64,000 bases of DNA from Mytilus californianus (Eukaryota > Mollusca > Bivalvia > Mytilida > Mytilidae): positions 106,985,088-107,049,087 of the forward strand of contig NW_026262734.1 in the NCBI RefSeq assembly GCF_021869535.1. Direction: 5' to 3'. The first letter of the stretch is position 1. The number at the start of each line of letters is the position of its first letter. Below the pieces are notes generated by a model. The model was not told the origin of the DNA. It did not search any database and saw nothing but the letters and a program-made list of their open reading frames with translations. A program made the position numbers and the translations under genes. This document shows positions 58,930 to 64,000 of the stretch, piece after piece.

Positions 58930-59280
58930 AAATTAGGAGATGTGGTATGATTGCCAACATGGTGGATGTAAGCAATTATAGGCAACCTTACGGCCTTCAA
59001 CAATGAGAAAAACCCATACAGTATAGTCGGCTATAAGAGGCCCGACATGAAAAATATGAAACAATTCAATTGAGAAAACTAACATCCTAATTTATAACAA
59101 ACAATTTACGAAAAACAAATATTACAGACATGAACCAACAACTACCACTGAACTACAGGCTCCTGAATAGGGACAAGCACATATAGAATGTGGCAAGGTT
59201 AAACATGTTTGAAGGCGCCAACCCTCCCTTTACCTGGGACAGTGGTGTAACAGCATAACACAAGAACAAACGAAAAAACA
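58930..59280. repeat. Dispersed repeat copy upstream of MAPK7
   Basis: GATGTGGTATGATTGCCAAC, GGCCTTCAACAATGAGAAAA, AACAATTTACGAAAAACAAA and GACAGTGGTGTAACAGCA are shared in order with 37,740-37,985 and 34,686-34,830. Confidence 0.85.
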
Positions 59281-59309
59281 TATACATGTATGAGAAACAA
59301 TTATGAGAT

Positions 59310-59620
59310 ACAAGCCATGTTTATTTACTTGATGTACAAAATGTAGATGTAAGTAAAATTTACTTGTATAAAGTAAATTTGTAAAATTCTTATCTTATTT
59401 TCAAGGTTTGAATAATCTCCCCTTTATTTTCTCCAAAAAAATACTCATACATGTAGTTTTTTTTACAACCCCTTTAAATTTCTCAAGTCTTGGGAGGTAA
59501 AAACATGCTTTAACAATATTTTTCTGGTTTGCTATTAAATTACATTTTTACATCTTATATTATCTCAAAAACTAAACAAAGAAAGCCCATTCAGCCATTT
59601 AGGACCTCCAAAAAATATAT
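59310..59620. repeat. Truncated relative of the 55,214 TIR element
   Basis: ACTTGTATAAAGTAAATTTG, GTTTGAATAATCTCCCCTTT, TTCTCAAGTCTTGGGAGGTA and AAAACATGCTTT correspond, inverted, to parts of 55,690-55,830. The terminal repeats are missing. Confidence 0.6.
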
Positions 59621-59624
59621 ATAT

Positions 59625-60335
59625 GAATTTCGAAATCCCGAATTTAAATCGTTATCACGAATTGAAGAATTTGTTATAACAGAATAAATTCTTCTAAAAC
59701 GAATTTCCGGAATTAGTTATAGCAGTTTTTATAATTGGTTCTTACGAATTAAATTTGTTAAACTCAATTTTTTGCAATTCCTGATAACGGATTAAAATCG
59801 TAATAACGAATTTTATAAATTGTGATAACGAATTATATAAATTGTTATAAAGGAAATAGTAATCACATTTTTTTTATAATTCGTGATAACCGATTAAAAT
59901 TATAGTTATAACGGATTAAATTCATTATCACAAATTTGTAGAAATAGTTATCACGAATTTAATCCGTTAACACGAATTATACAATTTGTTATTACGATTT
60001 TTAAACTGTAATCACGAATTACAAAAATCTGTGATAACGAATTTAACCAGTAATCATGAATAACAAAAAAACCTGTCATAATAAATTACACACATTCGTG
60101 AGAACGAATTTAATCCATGATAACTAATTATACAATTTCATGAATTTGTTATAACAATTTTAATCTGTTATCACGAATTACAAATAAATGTGATAACGAT
60201 TTTAATCCATTATTACAAATTACAAAAACTGTTATAACTAATTCCATAAATTCATTATACTGCATTTAATCTGTGATACAAAATACAAATATTTTATTGG
60301 CACAAACGAATTATGAATGATAACGAATTCTACGA
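59625..60335. repeat. Irregular palindromic repeat field (GTTATCACGAATT / GATAACGAATT)
   Basis: About 700 bp built from GATAACGAATTA-like words and their inverse AATTCGTTATCA-like words, with variable spacing and both orientations mixed. It lies 0.9-1.6 kb upstream of the MAPK7 ATG. Confidence 0.85.
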
Positions 60336-60360
60336 GATTCACTTGTTGTCAAGTATTATG

Positions 60361-60502
60361 TTGCGAGTTACGAAAGTCGAGTTGCGAGTTATGAAGGTCG
60401 AGATGCAAGTTAAGAAGGTCAAGTTGCGAGTTACGAAGGTCGAGTTGCGAGTTACGAAGGTCGAGTTGTGAGTTACGAAAGTCGAGTTGCGAGTTACAAA
60501 TT
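60361..60502. repeat. 21-bp minisatellite, about 7 copies
   Basis: TTGCGAGTTACGAAGGTCGA plus G repeats every 21 bp (starts 60,361, 60,382, 60,403, 60,424, 60,445, 60,466, 60,487) with a few substitutions. It has more CpG than the surroundings. Confidence 0.95.
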
Positions 60503-60944
60503 TAGAATTGCGTGAAAATGGGGAAAACTATTTAAATTTTTTGGTGTACCTGTTTAACATTTTTGAATGATGTTTGCTCATAGAATTGTATACAGTATTG
60601 TTGATTCTTTTTGTTGTTTGGACTTCATCTGAGTCTCGTGTAAAAAAAAATGAATGGATTGCTTACATAATCACTACGTAAAGTAAGTATGGTTATTTTC
60701 TGAAGAAACAGATTGCCTTTTGAAATACAGAGGACGGCTTGTAGTTTAATTATTATTAAATTTCATAGCTAGAACCGTCATATTAAACATAAAGGGAGAT
60801 AGCAACTAAACTATAGAACATATATGTAAAAGACCCCTTCTGCAGATTTCGTTAAGAGTGGGCTCTTTGGGGCAGTATTTGTTAGGGACCCCAAAATTTA
60901 TCCTTTGGCAGTGACACTCAAAATTGTAGACGTTTAAGTTATAT

Positions 60945-61265
60945 TTGGCTACAGGTGAAGGGTGAAGGTTGAGCGCTCATAAAACCTGTTTAATCCCGCC
61001 GCATTTTTGCGTCTGTCCTAAGTCAGGAACCTCTAGCCTTTGTTGGTCTTGTATATTTTTTTAATTTTGGTTCATCTATATGTTTTGGAGCATAGAATGG
61101 CGTCCATTTTCTTGATCTAGTGTACATTGTGTTTCGGGGCCTGCTAGGGGCTGCCTCAGGGTGTGGGATTTCTCGCTGTGTTGAAGACCCATTGGTGGCC
61201 TTGGGTTGACTTGTATATTTTGGTTGGGTTGTTGTCTCTTTGACACATTCCCCGTTTCCATTCTT
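60945..61265. repeat. Dispersed repeat copy
   Basis: TTTAATCCCGCCGC...GTCTGTCCTAAGTCAGGAA matches 22,230-22,270; TGTTGAAGACCCATTGGTGGC and GGGTTGTTGTCTCTTTGACAC are the inverse of 430-530. Open frames on the - strand here are repeat-derived. Confidence 0.75.
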
Positions 61266-61399
61266 TATTCTATACATGTAGCTGTCAAAGATACTTTTGT
61301 AAAAGAGACAAAAGACACAGTTTTGGAATATGTAACTTCTTTCTAAATAAATGGTGAATGTGTCCATGGGACACAGATGATGCCCCCGCTTGCATATCA

Positions 61400-61870
61400 T
61401 ATAAAGTTATAAAGGGACATAACTGAAGAACCGTTTGTAAAGGGGCATAACTCTAGAACAGTAAAAGTGACACCACCAAAATTCAAACTTGATCTGTGTT
61501 TTGTGGTAATAAGCATTGTGTATAAGTTTCATAACATTTGGTTGAGACTAACTTAAGTTAGAGAACAGAAAAGAATCAAAGCACTGTAAGCCCTGTAGGC
61601 AGTTAACCAAAAACCAAGGCAAACATAATTATGAAAACTGTGGGAGTGTTGCTTCAATTTTTTTTTAAGATTTGAAAGAACAAACATTAAACATTCGTAT
61701 ATTGTACATTTATGTTCATTAAATGAATTGATTATTAAGGCAAATTAATCAATATTTCATCAAGGTTTTCAAAAACAACTCATATATCAATGTAAATGAC
61801 CCCCATCTTCACCACCAAGTGCATGATGTTACTCCATACCAAGTTTGGAATAAAATGACAGGTGATTATA
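61400..61870. repeat. Diverged repeat (GGGACATAACTGAAGAAC type)
   Basis: AAAGGGACATAACTGAAGAAC and AAAGGGGCATAACTCTAGAAC are near copies of one another. ACACCACCAAAATTCAAACTTGATCTG and the following text resemble a common bivalve repeat. No gene seen. Confidence 0.5.
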
Positions 61871-62039
61871 AAACAGTTGGTCAAACATTCTCAGGCTTTA
61901 CACTGCTTGAAAGATTTATATGTTTTCTTTAAAATGAGCCATAAATGAAAATTATTATAGGCCCAGAAATAATTTAATAAATAATTAAAGAAAATTCAAT
62001 TAACCTTGACTCATTTTTTTATAAAATTTTATAATAAAC

Positions 62040-62275
62040 AAGAAATAATTGTAACAGGATGCCGTTACGAAGTCTCCCAAACAAAGCCCCCATAATTCAT
62101 CATTCCCATGGTCTCCTGACATTGGGCAAAGTCCAGTTCATATTGGTTTGGTCTAGTAAAGTGATATGCATATGTGACACCTAGGAGATTGACCCTGTAT
62201 GTCATTCAAATCTTTTTGAAATGATGAACAGGAATAAATATGGTTTAGGTGTGGGTATCTTGACCGTTTACAACA
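62040..62275. mobile_element. Short copy of the composite element at 43,303
   Basis: Shares AAGAAATAATTGTAACAGGATG, GTTACGAAGTCTCCCAAAC, CTGACATTGGGCAAAGTCC, then a single satellite unit ending AAATATGGTTTAGGTGTGGG. The right end was not found. Confidence 0.75.
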
Positions 62276-62279
62276 TATC

Positions 62280-64000
62280 CAGAAATCAACGCCACTTTGC
62301 TTTTTTGAATATTACACTAAAGAAATCGGATACGGGTCACGGAAATTATATTGAAATGATAGGGAATTTAGAAAAAATGTCTGTTTTAACTTTGATTTAA
62401 GTGATAGACAGGTTGCCGGGGCAGAAAATAAATATACACAACTATATACACCATTTAAACGAAATATAATGACTGGCGTTGCAAAAATCAAGGTTCCTGA
62501 GCTATTTTAAAAATCGAAGCGAGAGGCTTTTAACATTGCAGTATAAAATACAGGCTAAAATGGCTGAAACGTCAAATTTGCAAACTTCGTGTTGAAAATT
62601 GGCTAACAAGGTCATTAGAAATACAGGTTGCCGGGGTGAAACTTGAAACTTGAATGTCCAAAGAATAAGCAAGTCCAAACCTTGTATGTGTAGTCGTTGA
62701 ACTCTAGGTTCCCACGTAAAGTTTAAATGCCTCTATTTCAAGAAGAATAAACTCACAAAACACGAAAAATTCACTAAATTCGCGTTCATTGTTTTGATTT
62801 TGACCGCCTGACAACTTTACGGAAATATCAGAGTGATTAGGTAGCAATAAACAGTTAGGAAAAAATATTAAAATTTACCATCATAAATTTTACCATCCCC
62901 TTTTCATTGCTTTCTTGCAAATAAAGCTTACTGTTTGTGTCATATATGTGCATATGTATGTAATCAGAATCTTCCATAGATTTTATATCCAGTAGTTAAA
63001 ATGGTAAAATATAATTTCTTTTTGGTGTATCCATGGCAACAATCTGCATTTATTTGTTATAAAATATTGCAAAAAGGGGGGAAAAGATGTCACATATTTC
63101 CCCAAAATTTGGCCAGAAGTAGAATTTCAATCGCTTGGAGTAGTACCTTTCCTGAAACTATTTACATATATCTATCAAGAAATCCAATAAAAACCATATG
63201 TCTTTCATCTCATTTTTTTATTTTATGATACCAGAGACTATACCAAATTTTACATTTCTACTTTTTAAAGATAACAGTAAAATAGCGATGTCAAACACCT
63301 GTTTTAAAGGTAAAATTTATACTGGAAAAGGTTATACTTTTATTTAGCACAGAAAGATTAATCTGACTATTTATTTATCAGCTAACTGGCCACTTCTATT
63401 ATGTAACTGAAGTCTCGATGTATACCTGACTAATCAAGAAGGTTGTTAAATCCCGGCACGTGCAACGTGATGCATCCAATTATCAGTCGGATGAGTTTAA
63501 AACACCTGTGGAGTGTTGTCACTTGTCACTTCACTTTCAAAATATCGATAATAAATATTTTACACAGTTATAATTTTCACACATAGCGGAATGCATTGCG
63601 GCAATGATGAAAGCATGGCGGTCGAAATTTATGCGTAGCGGTACCACAATGCTTGAATAGCCTAGGGAAAACACTGGATACAGACTCAAGGTAACTATTT
63701 TTAGTAATATATATGGAGTCAATATCATCATGATCATTTTAAAAATAGTAACGTCGAGTCAATATGGCAAAATAGTGAAAAATTACAAAATATATATTGG
63801 GAAACACATGACCAAATAAACCTATGAGAAACAAGAAAAATCAAACAATATGTAATATATATATATATATAATTCTTAAGAAATTTAAAGAGAACATAGA
63901 AGATTTCTTTTTGTGAGGAACATCCCAAGAAATAAAGACTATGAGAGATAAGTGTGAGTACGGTTGCGGGTACTGTGACTAGAGATGCATGCAACAACCT
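62280..64000. other. Upstream DNA without recognised genes
   Basis: No exon seen. CAGGTTGCCGGGG occurs twice (62,409 and 62,625) in a diverged direct repeat. CCCGGCACGTGCAACGTG (63,453-63,470) contains an E-box, and 63,580-63,660 is slightly less AT-rich, so a distant MAPK7 promoter is possible but unproven. An (AT)n run lies at about 63,850-63,871. Confidence 0.4.

Noticed and set aside
61023-61400. 125-codon - strand frame upstream of MAPK7 as an upstream exon
   Set aside because: It lies in dispersed repeat sequence shared with 430-530 and 22,230; no donor or acceptor fits.

Overview
The window is AT-rich animal DNA with large introns, canonical GT-AG splicing and dense repeats. It is almost certainly from a bivalve mollusc, most likely a mussel (Mytilus-type). 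That view rests on a complete metazoan ERK5 (MAPK7) gene and on dispersed repeats I recognise as typical of mussel genomes: tRNA-derived SINEs with an ATCA-rich tail, the element carrying a GACGAAACG core, the element carrying GTCTCATTGGCA, and remnants of one reverse-transcriptase family. No bacterial or viral genes were seen.

Layout. (1) About 1.77-1.89 kb, + strand: the likely last exon of a small cysteine-rich secreted peptide; its first exon was not found. (2) 2.8-6.2 kb: a retroelement 3' end, a 34-bp minisatellite of about 36 copies, and dispersed repeats. (3) 29.02 to 6.49 kb, - strand: a seven-exon gene for a 407-residue, cysteine-free, presumably secreted protein rich in Gly, Pro, Asn and Gln. 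I rebuilt it exon by exon. Every intron is phase 1 and every internal exon is a multiple of three. Its introns hold three retroelement remnants, minisatellites, a poly-G run, SINEs and fold-backs. (4) 29-47.8 kb: no protein gene seen; SINEs, terminal-inverted-repeat (TIR) elements, tandem arrays of about 145 bp and 132 bp, and hairpins. (5) 58.73 to 48.02 kb, - strand: a complete eight-exon MAPK7/ERK5 orthologue of 1,159 residues, with kinase domain, ERK5-specific KYHDPDDEP motif, basic nuclear-localisation stretch, long low-complexity tail and conserved C-terminal activation segment. Its activation-loop motif reads T-Q-Y, not the family's T-E-Y, and a 100-bp tandem duplication covers its stop codon. 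(6) 58.8-64 kb: upstream DNA, mostly repeats.

The genes do not form an operon or an obvious functional unit. ERK5 is an intracellular signalling kinase and transcriptional co-activator. The other two loci would make secreted products. The strongest leads are the T-Q-Y ERK5, the cysteine-rich exon, the modular symmetric-exon secreted gene, and a 32-bp hairpin insertion with a 6-bp target duplication whose empty counterpart lies in the same window. All splice sites and identities were read by eye; no search was run.
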